Of a stretch of DNA of 64,000 bases, positions 55,024 to 63,205 are shown one piece after another. The notes beneath the pieces were generated by a model. That model saw only the letters and a program-made list of their open reading frames with translations, made no database searches and was not told where the DNA came from. The DNA comes from a virus. How positions within the stretch are numbered: position 1 is the first letter of the stretch; every line of letters begins with the position of its first letter. A program made the translations under genes and the position numbers. The DNA lies in IMG/VR virus record IMGVR_UViG_3300042567_002119, positions 26,568 through 90,567 of that record; one strand, written 5' to 3'.

Positions 55024-56456
55024 AACACATACAGCTATACGAAAGCTGGATATTTGAGAATGTCCAAGCAGCAAAAGCATACATGCTTAAGAGAGCAGCA
55101 CAGTCTCTAGGAAAAGAAGTAAGTGAACTTACTCCTGAGGAACAGACTCGTGCTCTAAACAATCGTCAATACCTAGAAGTACTTGAATTACTTGGTCAAA
55201 AATACAATGGTTACTTAGGAACTTTCGTTAAATTCCATTTCGAACAGAGAATTTCAGTAGACCAATTGAAACAACTATTGGACCAAATGATTAAGTACCG
55301 TCAACTAGTTAGCACTCTTCCATATACACTAGATGCCTATTCAAACGGAAATCCTGAACCTGGATCTACAGTTTCAGGTTTTGAAGCGCTAATGGACCAG
55401 TTCAGAACATTTGAATTTAATTCCAAAGGTAAATGGATAATTGATGCTCTTCCTAGAGAACTTAGAGATCAGGCTCGTGCTCTTGATCCGGAAAAACAAA
55501 AGGAACTTATTCGTATTGGTTGGACAATCGCTGATCAGGGCGAAGCTATTCAAAAGAGAGTAATGTCCAAAGTTGCTCGCTACCGAACTATTCAAGATTT
55601 CATGAAGTATGCATTAGATATTTCAAGCTCAGATGAAGGTTCTCAAAAATTAGTAGCTCAAGCTGAAAGTCTTTCTCCTGAAATTCAGGTAATGTACGAT
55701 GATAATAATTACGTGGTCTTTTCAGTTAGGACTGAAGCTGCACAGAAAGCAATATTCCGTATGGCTAACTGGTGTCTAAACACTGGAAGTTGGGACTCTT
55801 ATGTAAGTCGTGGAGTTCAATTAAATATCCTTAACTTTAATGTTCCGAATAGTGATCCAATGTTTGTAACTGGAACAACAGTCCTTGCCTCAGACTCAAG
55901 TGTTAAAGCGTCACACGATGCAAACGACCGCAATATAAAGAAAGATTCTGATCCAGCTACTCATTTACAAATGAACGGCTATCCGGAAGATCTTGTTAAT
56001 CAAGTAATTGCACTACTTCCGTCTGAGATAGTGGTGAAGACTGTTCTTGCAAATATTATGTCTAAAGCAGGAGTTGATGCAAAGATCCAATCACTTGCGG
56101 TTGCAGGTCATGATCTAGAAACCCTAACTGATCCAGTCGCTAGAGAACAGGTTGAAAGAGATTTGCTAATTATTATTGATAACGAATTTGAATCAGAGAA
56201 TTTCTCAACTGAAGCAATGTTGGAAGGATTCAAGAAACATGGAATACTTTCAATGTTCGCTGCTAAGCTATACCATAAACTTCTAGTAGGTAAAATCTCT
56301 CAAGAAGATGTTGATGCAATCTTTGCTAAGACAGAAAGAGGCTTTGAACTCTTAACCAGAAATGTAAACAACTGGCCTGATCCAAAGATTAAGGCAAAGA
56401 TTACTGCCGTGCTTGCCGCGAAAGATCAAATTCTGAATTTAGCAAGAACTGTCTAA
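55020..56456 (+). CDS. Putative capsid-targeted protein, 478 aa
   Basis: MKHIQLYESWIFENVQAA tag; helical, with a central region VVFSVRTEAAQKAIFRMANW then CLNTGSWDSYVSRGVQL whose Trp/Cys pattern recalls internal proteins of large phages. No enzyme assignment. Confidence 0.65.
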   Translation: MKHIQLYESWIFENVQAAKAYMLKRAAQSLGKEVSELTPEEQTRALNNRQYLEVLELLGQKYNGYLGTFVKFHFEQRISVDQLKQLLDQMIKYRQLVSTLPYTLDAYSNGNPEPGSTVSGFEALMDQFRTFEFNSKGKWIIDALPRELRDQARALDPEKQKELIRIGWTIADQGEAIQKRVMSKVARYRTIQDFMKYALDISSSDEGSQKLVAQAESLSPEIQVMYDDNNYVVFSVRTEAAQKAIFRMANWCLNTGSWDSYVSRGVQLNILNFNVPNSDPMFVTGTTVLASDSSVKASHDANDRNIKKDSDPATHLQMNGYPEDLVNQVIALLPSEIVVKTVLANIMSKAGVDAKIQSLAVAGHDLETLTDPVAREQVERDLLIIIDNEFESENFSTEAMLEGFKKHGILSMFAAKLYHKLLVGKISQEDVDAIFAKTERGFELLTRNVNNWPDPKIKAKITAVLAAKDQILNLARTV

Positions 56457-56465
56457 GACTTATTT

Positions 56466-56474
56466 AGTATAATA
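56466..56474 (+). promoter_or_regulatory. AGTATAATA-class promoter
   Basis: AGTATAATA, 6 bases before the ATG at 56481. Confidence 0.65.
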
Positions 56475-56480
56475 GTCTTA

Positions 56481-57095
56481 ATGATAGACAATTTACAACT
56501 TATTAAACCCCTTTTAAACTTTTCAGAGAAGGGAGACTTCTATATGCTGTACGTGTTTAAACGTAAGAAGGATCAGCCGGAGGGAGAGAGAGACAATCAC
56601 CAGTCAGTTAGAACAATCAAAACCTATTGTATTGAAAGCCTTGACCATTTAGATAGAAGATGGGAAGAGATCTTGCAGTTATGTGAGATGTTTAAGGCTC
56701 GTGCATACATTCATGTACAAAAACAGAATCATTTTGACGTTAGCTTAAACATGATGGTTGCTCTTGCTCAAAGAATTCAAGACGGCAACACCAATCAAAA
56801 GGGTCTGTTCGACTCAGTCGTCGGTCAAATCAAAACTCAAGAAAAGAGATGGATTGTTGATATCGATACTAAAGATGAGATCACAGTTCATAGGATCGTT
56901 CATATAATCGATTCAAATATAAAGCCTGAGGGCTCAAAGATTATTACATGTATTCCAACCAAGAACGGTTATCACCTGATCACCAAGCGTTTTGATGTAT
57001 TGGAGTTTACAAAATACATGAAACTTCAAGGAGATGTTCCAGATATTCAAAAGAAGAACCCTACTTTATTATATTATCCAAATAGTTTAGATTAA
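56481..57095 (+). CDS. Conserved phage protein, possibly primase-like (AEP)
   Basis: 204 residues. WIVDIDTKDE (a D-x-D pair) and CIPTKNGYHLITKRFD (G-x-H) recall the archaeo-eukaryotic primase active-site pattern hhDhD and sGxGxH. The protein resembles a widespread phage family of unknown function. A primase or ligase-like role is only suggested. Confidence 0.55.
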   Translation: MIDNLQLIKPLLNFSEKGDFYMLYVFKRKKDQPEGERDNHQSVRTIKTYCIESLDHLDRRWEEILQLCEMFKARAYIHVQKQNHFDVSLNMMVALAQRIQDGNTNQKGLFDSVVGQIKTQEKRWIVDIDTKDEITVHRIVHIIDSNIKPEGSKIITCIPTKNGYHLITKRFDVLEFTKYMKLQGDVPDIQKKNPTLLYYPNSLD

Positions 57096-57097
57096 TT

Positions 57098-57295
57098 ATG
57101 CAAAATCAAATCATTCAAGACGTATGTCTTTATTTCTTATTCGGTATTTGTTGGATGATACTCGTTGAGTACATCGACTCCAAACAACCTGAGAAACAGT
57201 TAACTGTAATTGCTAGAATAGTAATTATCGTAACGTGGCCGCTAGCCGCATTCATTGGGATCCTAACCCTAATTCGAAAATCATTAAACAATTAA
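57098..57295 (+). CDS. Small membrane protein, 65 aa
   Basis: Two TM helices (8-24, 40-58). Two bases after the preceding gene. Unknown. Confidence 0.65.
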   Translation: MQNQIIQDVCLYFLFGICWMILVEYIDSKQPEKQLTVIARIVIIVTWPLAAFIGILTLIRKSLNN

Positions 57296-57297
57296 CA

Positions 57298-57507
57298 ATG
57301 GCAAAAACCGTAGTAGTAAAAGAACAGTTCAGAACAAACGAACTAAGCCTAAACCCAGGTGGGTACACAGTTACCGTAGTATATTCAAACGGCGACAAGC
57401 GAGTTTATAATAACGTAAAGAATCCCAAAGCCTACATTGGATCAATATCGAAAGCACAAGATGTTTCTCAAGCCCTAGTTGACGGAGAACTTTATTGGTC
57501 TCGATAA
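57298..57507 (+). CDS. Hypothetical beta-rich protein, 69 aa
   Basis: The start is the ATG at 57298 (MAKTVVVKEQFRTNELSLNP). YTVTVVYSNGDKRVYNNVKN suggests a small beta sheet. Two bases after the preceding stop. Confidence 0.65.
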   Translation: MAKTVVVKEQFRTNELSLNPGGYTVTVVYSNGDKRVYNNVKNPKAYIGSISKAQDVSQALVDGELYWSR

Positions 57508-57511
57508 ATAA
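57504..57511 (+). promoter_or_regulatory. Late-type ATAAATAA promoter box
   Basis: GATAAATAACT, 12 bases before the ATG at 57524; it overlaps the previous stop codon. Confidence 0.65.
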
Positions 57512-57523
57512 CTAGAAAGCACT

Positions 57524-58330
57524 ATGCATAAATTAAGTTTCGTTTGCACGTCCTATCGTAGGTACCGTTGCGTTGAACGAATAATCGAACAGTACTTACA
57601 ACAAGACTATCGAAATGCTGAGCTAATTATCTTAAATACTGATACTGACAATCCATTTCGGTTATCTGATGGATTGCTGTATGCAAATATTACAGTAATT
57701 AATAATTCAATTGATTACGTTACTGGATTACCGTATACTAATCGTGGAGCCATTTGTAGAGATGCAGTCTCCCATGCAACTGGCGACTACTTCATGTTAG
57801 CTGATGACGATGATGTTTACTTGCCTTGGCATTTTAGACAAGCAGTTGAAGGTATAATTGAAATCGGGCACGATTCATGGAAACCTGAGATGAGTATGTT
57901 TGCGGCTCCTAATAAGCTAGAGCTTGTTCGTAATACAATGGAGGCATCCGTTATTGTAAAGATGCACAGAATCAGAGAGATTGGTTTCCGAACTGATGCA
58001 ACCGGGTATGAAGGTTTAAGCTGGTACACCAAGCTTAGAGATGAGGGTCAATTGGACGAGCACAACCCACGATATATTCCTTCTTACTGCTTTAACTGGT
58101 CAGATCCAGCTGAATTGGCTGGCCATAAACAGAGCGGCGATATCAACAATCCAAATAACTTTGAGAACCATAAGTTAAGTTCAAGAGATATTTCAGATAA
58201 GCCACTAGATCGCTGCGGCTCTCTAGAGATTACTAAGTTCTATCAAAAGTACTTTGATTTCTTACGAGCAAATCAAGATAAGTTCAGTCAAGATCTTTGG
58301 GGCAGGTACGCAAAAACGTATATCGGTTAA
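57524..58330 (+). CDS. GT2-like glycosyltransferase
   Basis: 268 residues, GT-A fold: start MHKLSFVCTSYRRYRCVERI, then AVSHATGDYFMLADDDDVYL with the DxD metal site. Sugar transfer to DNA, virion or host surface is possible; the late box suggests virion glycosylation or surface change. Confidence 0.8.
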   Translation: MHKLSFVCTSYRRYRCVERIIEQYLQQDYRNAELIILNTDTDNPFRLSDGLLYANITVINNSIDYVTGLPYTNRGAICRDAVSHATGDYFMLADDDDVYLPWHFRQAVEGIIEIGHDSWKPEMSMFAAPNKLELVRNTMEASVIVKMHRIREIGFRTDATGYEGLSWYTKLRDEGQLDEHNPRYIPSYCFNWSDPAELAGHKQSGDINNPNNFENHKLSSRDISDKPLDRCGSLEITKFYQKYFDFLRANQDKFSQDLWGRYAKTYIG

Positions 58331-58341
58331 GAATTTGTCTA

Positions 58342-58349
58342 ATAAATAA
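58342..58349 (+). promoter_or_regulatory. Late-type ATAAATAA promoter box
   Basis: AATAAATAACT, 5 bases before the ATG at 58355. Confidence 0.65.
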
Positions 58350-58354
58350 CTTAG

Positions 58355-59500
58355 ATGAAACACTTAAAACCATACAACCAGTTCCTTAATGAGGGAGAAT
58401 TCTACAAAGGAGAATTGAACTCTATATTCTGGCAGGACCAGAAGTTTAACCCAGAGGTTCGTACGAAACTTTTGCAGATTGCAACTGATTTCTATACTGA
58501 CCTAAAAGTTGAAGCACCAATCATAGACATTCATTTGACTGGATCTCTAGCTAACTTTAACTGGACAGAACACTCTGACTTGGACGTCCATGTTATTCTA
58601 GACTTTACTATTATCGGAGATGACGTTGAGCTTGTAAAGAAAGCAGTTGATGGATTACGTTTTATCTGGAATCTTAGACACCCAGTAAAGATCCAAGGTT
58701 TTGATGTTGAATTGTATGCACAAGACAAGGACGAACCACACGTTGCATCAGGTTTATATTCCCTAATGAAAGACGAATGGATCACGGTTCCTGAACCAAG
58801 TAATCCACAGATTGACGAAAAGGATGTTTACCGTAAAGTAGAGGCATTCATTACTGAAATTGAGGAACTTGAAAAGGAAGTAGTTAAGTCAGATTCAGAT
58901 CAGGCTAGAGAAGTACAGGACAGAATCTCTGCTCTTAAACAGAAAATCATGAAGGCTCGTAAAGAGGGTCTTGCTGCAAACGGTGAGTTCTCTATCGAGA
59001 ATCTAGTATTTAAACAGTTGCGTAATCAAGGTTACCTTGAGAGATTGATTGACTTAGGCGCTGATGCATATTCCCATATCTATTCTGAACCAAACGATTC
59101 ACTAGACGATAAGCCATCTGATGTAAACGAAAATATCTCAATGGGAAAAGGCAGTTGCGTTCTAGTACTTGGTCCTGAAGTTCAGGGTCAAAAGAGACTA
59201 TTCGCGTTTCATGCAGAATACATTAATGAAGTTGAACGAAACGGTTGGCAAGTAAAAATGGTTGGACTTGGCGCTCCAAGTCTGGTTGTTAATCAAGACG
59301 GTAGACTTGTTGCAAAGCAGGTTAACATGAATGCTGCTAATCTAAAGAAGTTCGCAGGTCTTTCCAGCAATACAGTAGTCTTAAATTCAAAAACCAAGAC
59401 CCCATACTGGCACCAAACCGTTAAGTACACGAATCATCAAACTCTACTAAACGACATGGGTCGTACATTAATGTCAATTCCCGGAGTTTCTTTCGACTAA
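58355..59500 (+). CDS. Tagged nucleotidyltransferase-fold protein
   Basis: 381 residues. MKHLKPYNQFLNEGEFYK tag, then a pol-beta-like nucleotidyltransferase core: HLTGSLANFNWTEHSDLDVH (GS...SDLDVH, Asp75/Asp77), ending about residue 150, a coiled coil (about 155-200) and an uncharacterised C-terminal domain. Capsid targeting would let it enter the cell with the DNA, as T4 Alt does with ADP-ribosylation. Target and nucleotide unknown. Confidence 0.8.
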   Translation: MKHLKPYNQFLNEGEFYKGELNSIFWQDQKFNPEVRTKLLQIATDFYTDLKVEAPIIDIHLTGSLANFNWTEHSDLDVHVILDFTIIGDDVELVKKAVDGLRFIWNLRHPVKIQGFDVELYAQDKDEPHVASGLYSLMKDEWITVPEPSNPQIDEKDVYRKVEAFITEIEELEKEVVKSDSDQAREVQDRISALKQKIMKARKEGLAANGEFSIENLVFKQLRNQGYLERLIDLGADAYSHIYSEPNDSLDDKPSDVNENISMGKGSCVLVLGPEVQGQKRLFAFHAEYINEVERNGWQVKMVGLGAPSLVVNQDGRLVAKQVNMNAANLKKFAGLSSNTVVLNSKTKTPYWHQTVKYTNHQTLLNDMGRTLMSIPGVSFD

Positions 59501-59516
59501 TCTTATCACTTACTGT

Positions 59517-59525
59517 AGTATAATA
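59517..59525 (+). promoter_or_regulatory. AGTATAATA-class promoter
   Basis: GTAGTATAATAA, 83 bases upstream of the topoisomerase gene, an unusually long leader for this class; the leader has no frame. Confidence 0.6.
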
Positions 59526-59608
59526 ACAACAAGCGTAAATACTATTGGGCTTGACAGAAATATCTATGTCTTAAAACTTTTAGGACTTTTACAAATACAA
59601 TAGACAAT

Positions 59609-61444
59609 ATGGCATCAAACAAAGAAATCAGTAAAAAGTACCAGTTACTTGACGAGATCGAACACGTTCTGAAAAGACCGGGTATGTACATTGGCTCGAC
59701 TAAACCTCACACAGGAAACGAATGGATCCTTGAAGATGATGTTTACGAAAAATACGAGCTAAGCTACAATCCAGGATTTTTGAAGTTATTCGATGAAATC
59801 ATTTCAAACTCAGTGGACGAACACAAGAGAACTGGTAAAATCAATACAATTAAAGTAAACGTTACTCTCGATACAATTACGGTATGGGATAACGGCGGAA
59901 TTCCAGTAGTACAACACCCTGACCATAAAGTTTGGATTCCTGAATTAATCTTCTCTAATCTTAGAGCCGGTTCTAATTTCAATGACGATGAAGGTCGTAC
60001 TGTCGCTGGAACAAATGGAGTTGGTGCATCGCTAGTAAATATCTTTTCAAAGAAGTTTATTATTGATACAGCAGACGGCAAGAATAGACTTTTACAAATC
60101 TTTACAGATAACATGTCAAAGAGAACCTCTGCTAAGATTTCAAAAACGGCTCAAGGCTTTACTGAAATAACTTACGTACCTGATCTTGCTCGTTTTGAAA
60201 TGGAAGAGATTGACTCGGCTCATTGGAAAATGATGCGTAAGCGAGTAATCGATATTGCTGCTGCAAATCCTGGACTTAAATTAGAATTCTGTGGAGAGAA
60301 ATACAAGTTTAAAACATTTAAGGAGTACGTTGATCTTTACGTAAAGGATTCCATTTGGGAAAAGTCAAAGGACTGGGAGTTTGCAATGGGAGTTTCAAAG
60401 GATGGATACCAATCAATATCGTTCGTTAACTCAATTCAAACAAAAGACGGTGGAACTCATGAGAACTATATCTTGAATCAGGTTATTGAGCATCTCAGAG
60501 TTATGATAAAGAAGAAGCATAAAGTTGATGTTAAACCTTCTGAAATCAAGAATCACATATTCCTTTTTATAAATTGTACAGTAATTAATCCAGCATTCTC
60601 TTCGCAAACTAAAGAGAAGCTTATTACTGAAGCAAAAGAATTTGGAACCAAGCATGACGTAACTGAAAAGTTCGCAAAAGCAGTCTTTACATCAGAAGTA
60701 ATCCAGTCTCTACTTGATTGGATTGAACAAAAGAAAAATGCCGAGGAACGAGCAGAGCTTCGTAAACTAAACAAGTCCTTGGCGAATACAAAAGTTTTAA
60801 AATTAATTGATGCAAAAGGTAAGGATCGTAGCAAATGTGTCTTGGGAATATTTGAAGGTATGTCAGCACTATCTGCCGTTCGTAAATTCAGAGATCCTCA
60901 AAATTTTGGGGCCTTTCCATTAAAAGGTAAGTTCTTAAACGTCAGTGAGATGACAAACTCTGGAGTCATCCAGAATGATGAGGTCGTCCAGCTTATGGCA
61001 TCATTAGGAATCAAATTAGGAGAGGAACCGGGTGATCTGAGATATGGAAAAGTATACATCTATACTGATGCAGATCCAGACGGAGACTCTATTGCAAGTC
61101 TACTAATCAACTTCTTTAATAAGTACTGGCCGGAACTATTTAATCAGGGCAGAATCTTTAAGGTAATGACCCCATTAGTTGTAGCTAAGAAAGGAAAAGA
61201 GGTAAAGCCATTCTATTCAAATGACGAGTACTCTGCATGGGAAAAGAAAACCGGCGCAAGGGGCTGGGATGTTGAATACAAAAAGGGTCTTGCTGCACTA
61301 GAGGATGTAGAGTACAGAGACATTATTCACAGCCCAGTTCTAGTTAATATACAGAATGACAAGCTGTACAAGGACAGTTTATCAAACTGGTTCGGGTCAG
61401 ATTCAGAACCACGTAAAGAGAAACTACTTAAACTTTCAATATAA
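59609..61444 (+). CDS. Type II DNA topoisomerase large subunit (GyrB/ParE/T4 gp39-like)
   Basis: 611 residues. GHKL ATPase: VLKRPGMYIGS, DEIISNSVDEH, VWDNGGIPV, GTNGVGASLVN. Transducer, then TOPRIM: GIFEGMSALSAVRKF (Glu) and YTDADPDGDSIASLLINFF (DxD). Here ATPase and TOPRIM are in one chain, unlike the split gp39/gp60 of T4. The cleavage subunit (gp52-like) is not in the window. Acts on phage DNA topology. Confidence 0.95.
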   Translation: MASNKEISKKYQLLDEIEHVLKRPGMYIGSTKPHTGNEWILEDDVYEKYELSYNPGFLKLFDEIISNSVDEHKRTGKINTIKVNVTLDTITVWDNGGIPVVQHPDHKVWIPELIFSNLRAGSNFNDDEGRTVAGTNGVGASLVNIFSKKFIIDTADGKNRLLQIFTDNMSKRTSAKISKTAQGFTEITYVPDLARFEMEEIDSAHWKMMRKRVIDIAAANPGLKLEFCGEKYKFKTFKEYVDLYVKDSIWEKSKDWEFAMGVSKDGYQSISFVNSIQTKDGGTHENYILNQVIEHLRVMIKKKHKVDVKPSEIKNHIFLFINCTVINPAFSSQTKEKLITEAKEFGTKHDVTEKFAKAVFTSEVIQSLLDWIEQKKNAEERAELRKLNKSLANTKVLKLIDAKGKDRSKCVLGIFEGMSALSAVRKFRDPQNFGAFPLKGKFLNVSEMTNSGVIQNDEVVQLMASLGIKLGEEPGDLRYGKVYIYTDADPDGDSIASLLINFFNKYWPELFNQGRIFKVMTPLVVAKKGKEVKPFYSNDEYSAWEKKTGARGWDVEYKKGLAALEDVEYRDIIHSPVLVNIQNDKLYKDSLSNWFGSDSEPRKEKLLKLSI

Positions 61445-61827
61445 TGACAGACAACAAAACGTTAATCCTTGCAGAGTTTGAAAAACTTAAAGGACAATTT
61501 GTAATCAATGCAAGCTGGGATATCGAAAGATTAGTAGCAGTCGGAGAAGACGAGATGGACTATTACTGGATAACATACGATGGCCGAAAACTCAAATGGA
61601 ATACTTGCGTTGGAGGTCTTATGCCACTTAAAGGCCATTTACGAGATAAAGATTATGCTGAGTTAGTTAGATTAGCTAAGCTAAACCATTTCGATCAGGC
61701 AACGGTTTGGGGAAATAGAAATCCGGAAGAGGCTGAAGCCTTTAATCAAAACCATATTGCTGAGCTTGTGCAATTACCCGAAGATCACAGGTTCCTAACG
61801 AAAGTTTGTCTAGAATTAAACTCATGA
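61444..61827 (+). CDS. Hypothetical protein, 127 aa
   Basis: Start codon shares one base with the topoisomerase stop. DYYWITYDGRKLKWNTCVGG and an Asn/His-rich end. Found with topoisomerase in an operon; unknown. Confidence 0.7.
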   Translation: MTDNKTLILAEFEKLKGQFVINASWDIERLVAVGEDEMDYYWITYDGRKLKWNTCVGGLMPLKGHLRDKDYAELVRLAKLNHFDQATVWGNRNPEEAEAFNQNHIAELVQLPEDHRFLTKVCLELNS

Positions 61828-62516
61828 AAATAGAAGCACTATTCATATCAGACGTTCACCTTGGAAGTAAGGGCTCAAACGCGGCTGCGTTATTGGAAAC
61901 GCTAAAGAAGTACGAACCTAAAAGGTTATTCATTGTGGGAGACTTCATTGACGGCTGGCTCTTGAAGAAGAGACACTATTGGACTCAAGACTACACTAAC
62001 GTAATTAGAAAAATCTTGTCCTACTCAAAGAAGGGAACGATTGTAACCTACATTACTGGAAATCACGATGAGTTTCTAAGACACTATTCTCCACAGACTT
62101 TCGGTAGTAATATCGAAATCGTGGATGAAGTTATTTGGAAGGGATATTACATAACTCATGGAGACCTATACGATGGAGTCGTTAGCTTAAAATGGCTAGC
62201 TCATTTAGGATCAGCCGGTTATGAATTAGCAATTACCCTTGACCGATTCATGAAACGATTAGGATACAAAAAATCTCTGTCGAAATGGGCAAAGGATTCA
62301 GTGAAAGGTGCAGTTAAATTCATTACTTCATTTGAAGATCAATTAGTTTATCAAGCAAAACGCCGAGGTTGCAAAGGAGTTATATGCGGACACATACATA
62401 AACCTGAAAACCGAACGATTGATTCAATCCACTATCTTAACTGTGGAGATTGGATAGAAAATAACAGTTACATCATTTATGATAAAGGACATTTTAACCA
62501 TTATAATTCCCTGTAA
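61824..62516 (+). CDS. Metallophosphoesterase, LpxH-like
   Basis: The start at 61824 overlaps the previous stop (ATGA). 230 residues with the calcineurin-like motifs: ISDVHLGS, IVGDFIDGW, ITGNHDEF, THGDLYDG, GHIHKPE. This set is typical of UDP-2,3-diacylglucosamine hydrolases (LpxH) in lipid A synthesis. A phage role in lipid A or surface change is possible. Confidence 0.82.
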   Translation: MKIEALFISDVHLGSKGSNAAALLETLKKYEPKRLFIVGDFIDGWLLKKRHYWTQDYTNVIRKILSYSKKGTIVTYITGNHDEFLRHYSPQTFGSNIEIVDEVIWKGYYITHGDLYDGVVSLKWLAHLGSAGYELAITLDRFMKRLGYKKSLSKWAKDSVKGAVKFITSFEDQLVYQAKRRGCKGVICGHIHKPENRTIDSIHYLNCGDWIENNSYIIYDKGHFNHYNSL

Positions 62517-63183
62517 GAACGAAGAGACTTACATAATTAAAACACTAGAATCAATTGAAAGACAGAAATATTCAGAGGGCTTACGAGTTATAATAGCTGA
62601 TGCAAACTCAACTGACTCTACTCGGAGTTTAATCGAAGACTTTGCAACTGATAGTAAACTATGTGTTGAAATAATTGATGGAGGTCCAGTTGCAGTAGGC
62701 CGAAACACTGGAGCAGATTTAGTAACTACTGATTGGCTACTTTTCATAGATGCGGATACTCAATTACTAAATCATGAAACCTTATTTAATTGCGTCTACC
62801 ATACCATCTTTGGAACTTACGATATAATAACGTGCACGGTTAAACCGGCTGAACCTAATGCTAAAGTATGGATTGCACATAAGTTATTTAGAGTGACCCA
62901 AGCTATTTTACCGGAATCATTTTGCCCAGGAGTATTCTTCTTAATTAGAAAATCAACATACCTGCAATTTGGTAAATTTGACGAGAGCGTGCAGCATTCA
63001 GAAGACTACTTATTATCTAGGAATATCAAAAAAGATAAGTTTTTAATATTACCAGACGGAGTTACTCAAGACGATAGGCGTTTTAAAAAAATGGGTTACT
63101 TTGGAATGTTTAAATTTATATTCAATAATTACATTAATCGTAAAAACCTAGACCACTTTAGAAAAAACATAAACTATTGGTGA
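62479..63183 (+). CDS. GT2 glycosyltransferase, LpxH-linked
   Basis: 234 residues, starting within the LpxH-like gene (38-base overlap). LTIIIPCKNEETYIIKTLES, VIIADANSTDSTRSLIED, TDWLLFIDADTQ (DxD), then a C-terminal membrane-proximal basic region. Coupling to the phosphoesterase suggests joint action on a lipid-linked sugar. Confidence 0.85.
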   Translation: MIKDILTIIIPCKNEETYIIKTLESIERQKYSEGLRVIIADANSTDSTRSLIEDFATDSKLCVEIIDGGPVAVGRNTGADLVTTDWLLFIDADTQLLNHETLFNCVYHTIFGTYDIITCTVKPAEPNAKVWIAHKLFRVTQAILPESFCPGVFFLIRKSTYLQFGKFDESVQHSEDYLLSRNIKKDKFLILPDGVTQDDRRFKKMGYFGMFKFIFNNYINRKNLDHFRKNINYW

Positions 63184-63205
63184 TCAATTAAAGTACAATA
63201 ACTAA

